Both the position numbers and the translations under genes were made by a program. The notes under the pieces were generated by a model that saw nothing but the letters and a program-made list of their open reading frames with translations, was not told the DNA's origin and made no database searches. This document shows, piece after piece, positions 1 through 8,700 of a DNA stretch of 40,836 bases (position 1 is the first letter of the stretch; each line of letters begins with the position of its first letter). The DNA is from an uncultured Bacteroidales bacterium (GTDB lineage: Bacteria > Bacteroidota > Bacteroidia > Bacteroidales > Muribaculaceae). The stretch is taken from NCBI GenBank assembly GCA_946011725.1, contig CAMGBT010000012.1, positions 1-40,836 of the forward strand. Reading direction: 5' to 3'.

Positions 1-44
1 CCTGCGGCAGCGGCCATGGCAACCGCAAATATTATCTTTTTCAT
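1..44 (-). CDS. SusD-like lipoprotein, 5' end only (cut by window edge)
   Basis: Directly downstream of the SusC stop codon, an ATG at 44-42 on the minus strand opens a frame reading MKKIIFAVAMAAAAG before the window ends. This is the basic start and hydrophobic core of a signal peptide. SusC genes in Bacteroidales are almost always followed at this spacing (24 bp here) by susD, so the gene is very probably the SusD partner of the SusC at 69-3185. Only 14 complete codons are visible, so the SusD identity rests on gene order, not on sequence of the mature protein. Confidence 0.6.
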   Translation of the reverse strand, partial: MKKIIFAVAMAAAA

Positions 45-68
45 TATAATCTATTGATTAAGAGGTGA

Positions 69-3000
69 TTAGAAAGAAGCGTTCAGGCCAAAAGTGATGC
101 TGGCGGGGATAGGATAGCCGAAGTTGGGGTTTTCGGGGTCGACACCGGTGAACGAAGCGGCGTGGATGGTGAGCAGGTTTTGGGCGCTCAGATAGAAGCG
201 CAGGCGCTGCAAGTGGATGCGCTCGGTGAGGCGCTCGGGCAGCACGTAGCCGATTTGGATATTGCGCAGCTTCAGGTACGAGCCGTTCTCCACGAAGTAG
301 GTCGACACGCGTTTTTCGTTGTTGACATCGGAGCGAGTCAGCGCGGGGATGTCGCTGTCGGGATTTTGGGGAGTCCAAGCGTCGAGCAGGCGTTCGCCCT
401 TGTTGAGGAAGCCGATATTGAGGCCTGCCCACAGGTCGGTTTCTTTCTTGAGGTCGGAGATAACGTCTTGACCGAAAACGCCTTGCCAGAACATGGAGAA
501 GTCGAAGTTGCGATATTGCAGGTATACGTTGAAGCCGTAAGCGAAGTCGGGCACGGGGCTGTAAATCCACTGTTGGTCCTTCTCGGTGATGCGGCCATCG
601 CCATCGAGGTCGCGCCAGCGGATGCGCCCTACCCCGGCGCCGTCTTGGATGGCGTGGTTGTCAACTTCCTCTTGCGAGCGGAAGATGCCGTCGGCCACGT
701 AGCCGGCTTGCGCACCGTAGGGGTGACCGATTACGCTGTACACGCCGTTGCCGCCGAAGGTGCCGTTAGCAGCCACGGTGGTGGGGATGTCGGTGATTTT
801 GTTGGAGTAAGTGGAGATGTTGGCAGTGAGGTCGTACTGCAGGCCCCAGTCGGTTTTGTCGCGCCAGCCCAGGTTGAGTTCGATACCTTTGTTCTCCATT
901 TCGCCGGCGTTGATCCATTGGGTGGAGCCTTCGCCCATGGCGGCGATGCCCACCATTTGCACCAAGATATCGGTGGTTTTCTTCAGGTAGAAGTCCACGG
1001 AGCCGTAGAAGCGGTTGCGGAGCATGCTCCAGTCGAGACCGGCGTTGTACTGAGTGGTGGTTTCCCACTTGATGTCGGGGTTGCCGATTTGGTCGCGCTT
1101 GAAGCCGGATTGGAGGATGGAGCCGCCGTTGGTGCCGGCGATGTCGTAGGAAGTGCCGTAGGATTGGCCGCCGGATTCGCTCACGCCGTAGTTAGGCACG
1201 TAGATGTAATAGCGGGCGGTGTTGGCGATTTCTTGGTTACCGGTCTGACCCCACGACAGGCGCAGCTTGAGGTCGTCGAGCCAAGAGTGGGTATCGGCCA
1301 TGAAGGCTTCGTTGCCGATGCGCCAACCTGCTGATACTGAGGGGAATGTGGCGTAGCGGTTGTTAGCACCGAAGCGCGAGGAACCGTCGTGGCGCACGGT
1401 CACGCCCAGCAGGTAGCGGCTGTCGAACGAGTAGTTGGCTTTGGCAAAGAACGACACCAGCGAGAAGCCGTCGCCCGAGCCGTAGGCTTGAGATGTGCCC
1501 ACACCGCTGTCGGGCCACATGAAGTCGGGTTTGAGCACCGAGAAGTCGGTTTTGTAAGCGGAGAACCATGAGGAGTTTTCGCGGTTGAGCTCCATACCCA
1601 CTAAGGCGTCAACGTGGTGCACGCCGAAGTCTACGTTGTAGTTAGCCACGAGGTTCCACATCCAGCGAGTCCAGTGCTCTTGCTTGGCTTCGACGGCGTT
1701 GGTGGAGTTGGCCACGTTGCCTTCGGTGATGGGATAGGTGAAGATGCGCTGTTGCTTTTGGGAGTAGTCGAGGCCGAAGGTGGTGCGGACGTTGAAGCCC
1801 TTGAAGGGGTTGATGTTGAGGTAAGCATCACCGAACAGGCGCCAGTAGGTGTAGCGGTTGTCCTTGTTGCGCTCCAAGCGTGCCAGCGGGTTCTCGCGGT
1901 CGGGATAGCCGCCAACAGGGCCGGCAAATTCGCCGGTGGTGGTGTATACCGGCAGCGAGGGGTTGAATTGCAGCACGTTTTCGAGGAAGCCGCCGGGGGC
2001 TTGCACTTCGGAGGTGCGGTTGATGGTGAAGTGTTCGCCGAAGGTCACCATCTTGTTGAGCAGGTTGTACTCGGTGTTCATACGAGCGGAGAGGCGTTCG
2101 AAGTCGGAGTACTTGATGATACCCATGTTCTTATAGTAACCCAATGAGAAGAAGGCGCTCATTTGGTCGGTGGAGCCGCTCACGCTCAGGTTGTAATTCT
2201 GGGTGACGCCGGTGCGAGTGGTTTCGTCGAGCCAGTCGGTGTCGGCCGAGGGAGTGGTGCCGGCAGCGTCGAGGTAGCGGTCCATGGTGATGGAGTGGAG
2301 CACCGGGTAGCCGGCGGCGTCGTAGCCCCAATTGTAGTTGTAGCCGAGGCCGTTGGTGTTGGGGTCTTGACCGTCGTTGACGTAAGCCTGCCACATGGCG
2401 CGGCCGTAGCCTTCGGCGTTGAGCACCTTCAGTTGGTTGGTGTAGAACTGGGCGGCCACCGATGCATCGAGGGTCACGCGCAGGTCTTTACCCTTCTTGG
2501 TGGTGATGATGATCACACCATTGGCCGCACGCGATCCGTAGATTGATGCCGATGCGGCATCCTTCAGAATCTGGATTGACTCGATGTCGTTGGGGTTGAG
2601 TTCGTGCATGCCGCTCTTGGTGGGCACGCCGTCGATGATGTAGAGGGGGTCGTTGTTGTTGAGGGTGCCAATACCGCGGATGCGCACGGTGGCGGCGCCG
2701 CTGGGCGAACCCTCAGCGCTGATGTTCATGCCGGGCACGCGGCCTTGCAGCGCTTTGATGGGGTTGTTTTCGTTTTGCTTGGAAATTTCGTTGACGTCGA
2801 CGGCTGTGATGGCGCCGGTCACGTCCACTTTTCGTTGGGTTGAGTAACCCACGGCCACCACTTCGTTCAGAAGCAAAGCGTCCTCCTTGAGGCGGACGGT
2901 CATACCGTCGGTGGCTTGTACGGTAGTGGTTTGAAAACCAATGTAAGAAATGGTGAGCTTCTCACCCGAGGGCACGGAGATGGTGAAGTTGCCATCATAG

Positions 3001-3185
3001 TCGGTGGTGACACCTTGATTGGCTGAGGCGGGCACCACGGATGCACCAATCAGCGGCTCATCGTCTGTGGCTGACAGTACGGTACCGTGCACGGTGATGT
3101 CCTGAGCCTGCAATGAATACATTGCAAAGAGCATCACCACGACGCTTAGAAGGCGCGTCAGATGGGGGGGGTAATTTGTACGCAT
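69..3185 (-). CDS. SusC-family TonB-dependent outer-membrane transporter (second SusC of the locus)
   Basis: The 1038-residue protein would import oligosaccharides through the outer membrane with energy from TonB. A signal peptide ending near SLQAQ is followed by a carboxypeptidase-D-like N-terminal domain (about residues 28-105), a plug domain with the SusC signatures DPLYIIDGVP and ILKDAASASIYGSRAANGV, and a long beta-barrel ending in an aromatic residue (GLNASF). The N-terminal domain is nearly identical to that of the other SusC in this window (VLSATDDEPLIGASVVPAS in both), while the barrels differ. Codons 5-8 contain a run of eight C on the coding strand just inside the signal peptide. 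It lies downstream of a LamG-GH32 gene and a hairpin and precedes the start of a SusD-like gene. The substrate is probably a fructan or fructo-oligosaccharide, inferred from neighbours. Confidence 0.93.
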   Translation of the reverse strand: MRTNYPPHLTRLLSVVVMLFAMYSLQAQDITVHGTVLSATDDEPLIGASVVPASANQGVTTDYDGNFTISVPSGEKLTISYIGFQTTTVQATDGMTVRLKEDALLLNEVVAVGYSTQRKVDVTGAITAVDVNEISKQNENNPIKALQGRVPGMNISAEGSPSGAATVRIRGIGTLNNNDPLYIIDGVPTKSGMHELNPNDIESIQILKDAASASIYGSRAANGVIIITTKKGKDLRVTLDASVAAQFYTNQLKVLNAEGYGRAMWQAYVNDGQDPNTNGLGYNYNWGYDAAGYPVLHSITMDRYLDAAGTTPSADTDWLDETTRTGVTQNYNLSVSGSTDQMSAFFSLGYYKNMGIIKYSDFERLSARMNTEYNLLNKMVTFGEHFTINRTSEVQAPGGFLENVLQFNPSLPVYTTTGEFAGPVGGYPDRENPLARLERNKDNRYTYWRLFGDAYLNINPFKGFNVRTTFGLDYSQKQQRIFTYPITEGNVANSTNAVEAKQEHWTRWMWNLVANYNVDFGVHHVDALVGMELNRENSSWFSAYKTDFSVLKPDFMWPDSGVGTSQAYGSGDGFSLVSFFAKANYSFDSRYLLGVTVRHDGSSRFGANNRYATFPSVSAGWRIGNEAFMADTHSWLDDLKLRLSWGQTGNQEIANTARYYIYVPNYGVSESGGQSYGTSYDIAGTNGGSILQSGFKRDQIGNPDIKWETTTQYNAGLDWSMLRNRFYGSVDFYLKKTTDILVQMVGIAAMGEGSTQWINAGEMENKGIELNLGWRDKTDWGLQYDLTANISTYSNKITDIPTTVAANGTFGGNGVYSVIGHPYGAQAGYVADGIFRSQEEVDNHAIQDGAGVGRIRWRDLDGDGRITEKDQQWIYSPVPDFAYGFNVYLQYRNFDFSMFWQGVFGQDVISDLKKETDLWAGLNIGFLNKGERLLDAWTPQNPDSDIPALTRSDVNNEKRVSTYFVENGSYLKLRNIQIGYVLPERLTERIHLQRLRFYLSAQNLLTIHAASFTGVDPENPNFGYPIPASITFGLNASF

Positions 3186-3238
3186 TAGCTAATAATTTTG
3201 GTTAGTAATTGAGGTTTTTTGGATTAAACAGTGTATTG

Positions 3239-3277
3239 AAAAGCGGAAGGGCGGGTGAAGGGCATCCGCCCTTCCGC
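3239..3277 (-). terminator. Intercistronic hairpin/terminator after the 787-residue gene
   Basis: The arms GCGGAAGGGCGG (3243-3254) and CCGCCCTTCCGC (3266-3277) form a perfect 12-bp stem. Read on the minus strand it is followed by four T (3242-3239), so it is oriented to end or attenuate transcription leaving the 787-residue gene before susC. No separate susC promoter is evident in the short gap. Confidence 0.65.
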
Positions 3278-3284
3278 GTGATGA

Positions 3285-5648
3285 TTAACGAATGATTACT
3301 TTGGAAGTTACGGATCCTTGGCGACGGATATAGATTCCGGGGGCGAGGTCGCCGCTGACGCGTTGGCCCTGGAGGTTAAAAAAATCTACGGGGGCATCGG
3401 GATCGAGGGCGGAGGAGTCGTCGTCGGTGGTTACATCGAAGATGCCGCCGGAGCCCTTGGGGTCGAGCACCCATGCGTTGAGCGAGCGCACTTCCACCGC
3501 GCCGTTGGTGGAGTACACGCGCACGCCGTCGGCATCAGCTTCGGTGGGGAAGATGCGCACCGACGATGCCCAGCGGTCGTTGACGAACACGTCCACGATG
3601 GAGTGGTCGATGAATACGTCGAGCTTCAACTCGCTGCCGGCTGAGAGGTACTCGGGCAGCGGCATGGTGTAGAGGCCGTTGAACGAGCCGCCGTCGTTGA
3701 CGATGCGGTACAGGCGCGAGCAGTCGAGCACCACGGAGTTGGATTGGGGATTGTAGTAGATGGATGCTTCGCCGTTAGCGCTCTTGAAGAACTTGAAGCC
3801 GAAGGGGTTGGAGCCGATGGTGAACACGCCGCAGAGTTCGATGGCGCGGCCGCTCACTTCGCCCAGCTCTTCGGAGCCGTTGAGCGAGAAGTCAGCCTTG
3901 GAGTAGGAGGTGGCGGAGTGCAAGCCGCTGAGACCGGAGTAAGGTTTCTGCACCAATTGGTCGCCGTCGAGGCTCCATTCGCGCGGAAGCGAGTAGCAGT
4001 GAGCCCAGCCCAGGCGATAGTTTTCATTACCGCCGAGGATGTCGGGCACGATACCCAAAGCGAGGGTCTTGCCATCGTGCTGATAGATGGTGGGCGACAG
4101 CAGGCCGAAGCCGTTGCCGTTGCTGAGTTCCACGGGGCGGCCGTGCGAGGAAGAGGCATCGGGGGCGAAGGTGCCGTCGTCGTTGATGGAGCCGGTCCAA
4201 TAGAGCGAGCGCACGCCGGAGGTGGCGCCTAAGGGGGTGGCGGTGAACAGCCATGTGCCGTTCTCCATCTTGGTAACGTTGCTCATTTCCCAGAAGATGC
4301 CATCTTGGGCGGAGTTGGAGCCGCGGAAGAAGATGGAGCCGTCGTTGCTCCAAGTGCCGTTCGAGGCATTGTAGCGGTGGAGGGTGCAAGCGCCCATACC
4401 GTCCTTGTTGGTGCCCACGATGATGTAAGCATTATCGCCGTTGCGGAAGAAGTAGGGGTCGCGGAAGTCATCCGACAGACCGTCGGGACGGTTGGGAATG
4501 AGCTCGCCCTGCTTGGTCCACTTGATGAGGCCATCGTTTTTGGGTGTAGCGCCGATGATGGACGCATGGCCGTAGTCCACACCGGTGTAGATGATGTAAG
4601 GCTTGCCGCCGCCGATTACCGGGTCGGTGAATACGGCGCCGCTCCAGCAGCCTTTGATGTCGTAATAGTCGCCGGGCATGATGGCCACGGGCTCTTCGCG
4701 CCAGTCATAAAGGTTCTCCGAGGAGATGTGACCCCAGTGGAGGCGGCACATGTACGGGCCGTTGGCATTCTTTTGGAAGAATACGTGGTAACGGCCGTTG
4801 GAGTAAACCATACCGTGGCATTCGTTGGTCCAGCCGGTGGCGGGCATGCCGTGGAAGCGGGGGCGAAGCAGGTCGTCGGCAAAGCGCGATTCAGGGATGG
4901 AGAGGTCGGCAGTGTTCTCGGCCTTCCACGATTGGATGGTGGCGAGGTCGACCACTTCGTTCCACACTTGCACCTCGTCGATGAGGCCGTTGAAAGCGGT
5001 GGTGCAGAACGGGCCGAGGTAGTTGTCGGTGGCGTTGTGGCCCACGATGAGTTTGCCGGGACCAAGCTTGAGCACGCCGTTAGCGCGGCAGCTGCCCACC
5101 TCTTCGCCATTGAGATAGAGGGTGATTTTGCGCGCTGAGTCGCAGTCGTACACAGCCACTAAGTTGTTCCATTGATAAGTGGGCATAGGCTTGTCGACGG
5201 CGATTTCCACCGGCCAACCGCCCACATAGGTCTTGAACGACCACTTGCCCTCGAAGCTGATGCCGAAAGCGAAGCCGCTCTTGTTGTCCTCGTCCAAGCA
5301 GCTGAAAATGTTCACCTTGTCGGTGCTGTATTGGTCGGGGTATACGATGGGATAGGTTTCGATAGCCACCCACATCGACACGGTCATTTGCTTGGTGTTC
5401 TCGGGCAGAGTGTTGGTGATAGAGCCGTTGATTTGAGTGGTGTAGCCATCAAATCGGAGGGCTTCACCCACAGCTCCGGCCACGTTCTCTGCCGGAAGGT
5501 GGCCCACAACGCCGAAGCGGTCGCCGGAAACTTGCTCAACCAAGCGGCTGGAGCGCAAATCCATCGGGAAGTGCATCACCAAGTCGGCCATGGCGGCGGG
5601 TGCGAGCGCCAAGCAGGCAGTTAGGAGTGAAAGTAAGCGCTGTTTCAT
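3285..5648 (-). CDS. Secreted LamG-GH32 protein with variant nucleophile motif (NECHG)
   Basis: The 787-residue protein has a signal peptide (residues 1-21, ending AMA), a LamG/concanavalin-like domain (about 22-215), a GH32 five-bladed propeller (about 262-560), the GH32 C-terminal beta-sandwich (about 580-735), and a C-terminal tail FFNLQGQRV...PGIYI. GH32 landmarks are present: WGH, the transition-state motif RDP (Asp397) and the acid/base region (WEMSN, Glu454). The usual WMNDPNG reads WTNECHG, placing Glu276 where GH32 enzymes have the Asp nucleophile. It closely resembles the LamG-GH32 part of the 1898-residue neighbour, so the two probably arose by duplication. The role is a fructan-active enzyme, or a fructan binder if the Asp-to-Glu change is inactivating. 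The absence of a lipobox suggests secretion or anchoring through the C-terminal tail. Confidence 0.85.
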   Translation of the reverse strand: MKQRLLSLLTACLALAPAAMADLVMHFPMDLRSSRLVEQVSGDRFGVVGHLPAENVAGAVGEALRFDGYTTQINGSITNTLPENTKQMTVSMWVAIETYPIVYPDQYSTDKVNIFSCLDEDNKSGFAFGISFEGKWSFKTYVGGWPVEIAVDKPMPTYQWNNLVAVYDCDSARKITLYLNGEEVGSCRANGVLKLGPGKLIVGHNATDNYLGPFCTTAFNGLIDEVQVWNEVVDLATIQSWKAENTADLSIPESRFADDLLRPRFHGMPATGWTNECHGMVYSNGRYHVFFQKNANGPYMCRLHWGHISSENLYDWREEPVAIMPGDYYDIKGCWSGAVFTDPVIGGGKPYIIYTGVDYGHASIIGATPKNDGLIKWTKQGELIPNRPDGLSDDFRDPYFFRNGDNAYIIVGTNKDGMGACTLHRYNASNGTWSNDGSIFFRGSNSAQDGIFWEMSNVTKMENGTWLFTATPLGATSGVRSLYWTGSINDDGTFAPDASSSHGRPVELSNGNGFGLLSPTIYQHDGKTLALGIVPDILGGNENYRLGWAHCYSLPREWSLDGDQLVQKPYSGLSGLHSATSYSKADFSLNGSEELGEVSGRAIELCGVFTIGSNPFGFKFFKSANGEASIYYNPQSNSVVLDCSRLYRIVNDGGSFNGLYTMPLPEYLSAGSELKLDVFIDHSIVDVFVNDRWASSVRIFPTEADADGVRVYSTNGAVEVRSLNAWVLDPKGSGGIFDVTTDDDSSALDPDAPVDFFNLQGQRVSGDLAPGIYIRRQGSVTSKVIIR

Positions 5649-5666
5649 CTTTTGTAGATTTAGGTT

Positions 5667-5703
5667 AAAAACCGAGGGGCGATGGGGGCTCGCCCCTCGG
5701 TTT
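5667..5703 (-). terminator. Intercistronic hairpin/terminator after the 1898-residue gene
   Basis: A perfect 14-bp stem (5669-5682 with 5690-5703, arms AAACCGAGGGGCGA and its complement) encloses a 7-nt loop. On the minus strand it is followed by five T (5671-5667), some of which are in the stem. It lies in the 62-bp gap before the 787-residue gene, which leaves little room for an independent promoter, so partial read-through is likely. Confidence 0.7.
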
Positions 5704-5710
5704 GGATTAA

Positions 5711-8700
5711 TTATTTAACGAGAAATTTAGTAGTTTTATTGCCTTGAATTAGAATATAAATGCCGGGGGTGAGGTTAGAACCGTCCACTTCGATACCTTG
5801 CAGGTTGAAGAAGCGAGCGGGACCTTCCTCAGCGGGTGCAACTTCCACATCCTCAGCGCCCGACACACCACCACTAACCGGATCCCAGTAGTAACCGGCG
5901 AGGTAGTTGAGCGAGTTGAGGGTGAAGATTTCCACATTAGTTTGATATTCTTCAACATTGCCATCGGTCCACTGGTAAGCGGAAGCGCCGCATGCTAAAA
6001 TACAACCCTGAACACTTTCTTTCTCATAGTCCGGATCGAACTGCACTACCGTGGGATAGGCGTCATCGGTGTTTTGGTGCCAAGTACCTAATAGACGATA
6101 GCGAGTAGCATCTTCACCAAGTGCGGTCAATGTGGATTTCTTCCAGAAGCAGTTGTAGTTGGTGGAGGTGGCACTGCCGCCAATCATCGGGAAGGATACC
6201 GATTCGGATATAGTGGTCAAGTTGTTGTAAATCGGGTGACGAGTTCCGCCGTCGAAGGCTTCGTTACCTTCAAAATCACACCTGATAGCCCATACATCTT
6301 CGTTGTCTTTGAGGACTGTTTCCCACAAATCGGGAAGCGCTGAGACGCGGCCTAAGCTCTTGGCGAAGACGTTGCCGTAGTTGGTAAGCAGGAAGTTACC
6401 TTTGGCAGCATAGTACGAGTTGAACGCCTCTTGCTTATCGAACAAAGATGTAGGCAGCGCAGAATCGCTATCATTTTCGGGACGGCTGAATCCGGGACGG
6501 CTGATGTTTACCCAAATGGTCTTGTAATTGGTGGTATTGATGACCGAGCCCGGGGTGTTGGTGGTGATGAACTCACCATGGCCGGTCGATACAACGGTTT
6601 CCATGAACCATTCGGCAGCATTCTTCTCTTGGGTAGAACCGATCTCAGCCACGTCAGCAGCATCAATCCACATACCGAGGTAGATCTTTTGGCGGTTGTT
6701 GTCAACCAAGTAGCGGAGACAGTTGTCGGAGAGACGTTCCATATTGGCGGTGTAAGCGTTGGCATCGTTCCATTGGTAAGCGGAAGCACCGTTGGCGATG
6801 ATGCGGCCTTTACCGTTGATGGGATAGAACTCAACCATTATGGCGGAAGCATCATCTTTTACGTGAGTCCAGGTGCCAAGCACTTTGGCCACGCAAGTTT
6901 CTTCGAACTTAACAACTTTGTTGACGCCATCGCCTTTCAAGCCGAGGCCTTCCGCAGCGAGATCCCAGCACCAGTTTTGGTCATAGCGCTGGATGGTTTC
7001 ACCGGTGTTGCAACCAATCAAAGGATATGTTTGGAATGGAGCACTTTGCAATGTGCCCATTTGGAGACCGGCAAATACCGGGTGAGAGGTATTGTCGCGA
7101 TACCAACCATGGGCGGCGATGCCATTGTAGTTGATATACGGGTTGATACCCCACCAGTCGTTAGGATCAGATATGGTTTCAGTGTTGTATTTAAGAACGG
7201 AAGTGGGCTTGAGGTCCGCGGTGATGCGGCCAAGCTTCACGAGCATATCGGTGGCCATCTTCGACAGATACAAAGCGCCGCCGGCATCGCAATAGCTTTG
7301 GAATGCGGGCCAATTATTGTTGAGGTAATCGGTCAGAGCATCCTTAGTGTAGCCGTTGCGGTCGAGGTTTACCCACACGCATGCGTAGTTGTCGGTGGTG
7401 ATGGTGGAGGCATCAGTTGTATTGGTGATAAATTCACCGGTGCCTTGGTATACCCATGCGCGCTTGAACCATTCGGCTGCGGAGCGTTCTTGCTGCGAAG
7501 CGATAGTCTTAACGCGGTCGGAGTCAATGTACATAGCCACCTTCGACTCGGGGTTGGTGTCGCCGGCCAAGAAGTTGATAGCATTGGCAGTGAGGCGTTC
7601 CACGTTGTCGATGTACAAGTTGTTGGCATCGTTGGTTTGCCATTGATAAGCGCCCACGCCGTTGGTGATGATGGTGCCGGATGTGCCGGTGGCGGGGAAT
7701 TCCACAATCAGAGCCACGGAACCATCGTTGTGGTCCCAAGTGCCGAGCACCTTGGCGCCGGTGCCGGAGAGTGAAGAGGCATTCCAACCGGTGTTGTGGT
7801 CTTCGCGGTAGAGTGTTCCCTCGCCGTTGCCATGCATACCGTAGGACAGATACGGGTTCGTGCTGAGCGTTTGGCTGTACAGACCGTTTGCCAAGAATTG
7901 AGCCGATGCATTTCCATCGGTGAACAAACGAATCCACCAGTCGCCGGTAGTTTCGCCACCGGCAGCATTGCCGGCTAAGTCTACATTCGCGGAAATGCGA
8001 CCGAGGTTGACCGCATACTGCGAAGCGGCCTTGGTGAGGTAGAAGTTATGGCCTTTATTATAATACTTCTTGAAGGCATCGAGGTTCTCAATCAGGTAAG
8101 CGGGAAGGGCGGAACTACCCACGCGGTCAACGTTAATCCAAACTACATCGTATTTGGCAGAGCCGTCCGACCAATAGAGTTCGGGAGCAGAAGCGTTGGT
8201 GATGAAAGCACCGGTGCCTTGTTCCACGTAGGTGGCTTGGAACCATTGTGCAGCAGCTTTTTCCTGCGGGGAAGTGATTTCGCCCACGGAGGGAGCATCG
8301 ATGAACATACCCACTTTCAGAGGTTCGCGAGTAGATTCGGAAGAGCCGCTACCGCTGCCGGAACCGCTTTCGGAAGAAGCTTTGGGGTCGAGCACCCAGG
8401 CGTTGAGCGACTTAACGGTAACATTGCCGGTGGAGTACACGCACAGACCATCGGCATCGTCGTTAAGGGGATAAACGCGCACCGACGAAGCCCAGCGGTC
8501 GTTAACGAACACATCCACAATGGAGTGGTCGATGAATACATCGAGTTTCAGCTCGCTGCCTTTGGCGAGGCTTTCGGGGATGGGCATAGTGTACAAGCCT
8601 CTCCAGTGGTCCCAGTCGTTGACTTCGCGGGCGAGAGTTGAACAGTTAAGAGTCACTGTATTGGTGGCCGGATCGTATGAGATCGAGGCTTCGTTGTCGC

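Noticed and set aside
162-1334. Long open frames antisense to known genes (for example 162-1334, 6431-7774, 11289-12452, 12729-13808, 21315-22610 on the plus strand)
   Set aside because: They mirror strong coding sequences on the minus strand, have low-complexity Val/Gly/His-rich translations and no recognisable domain; this is a by-product of codon use in GC-rich genes.
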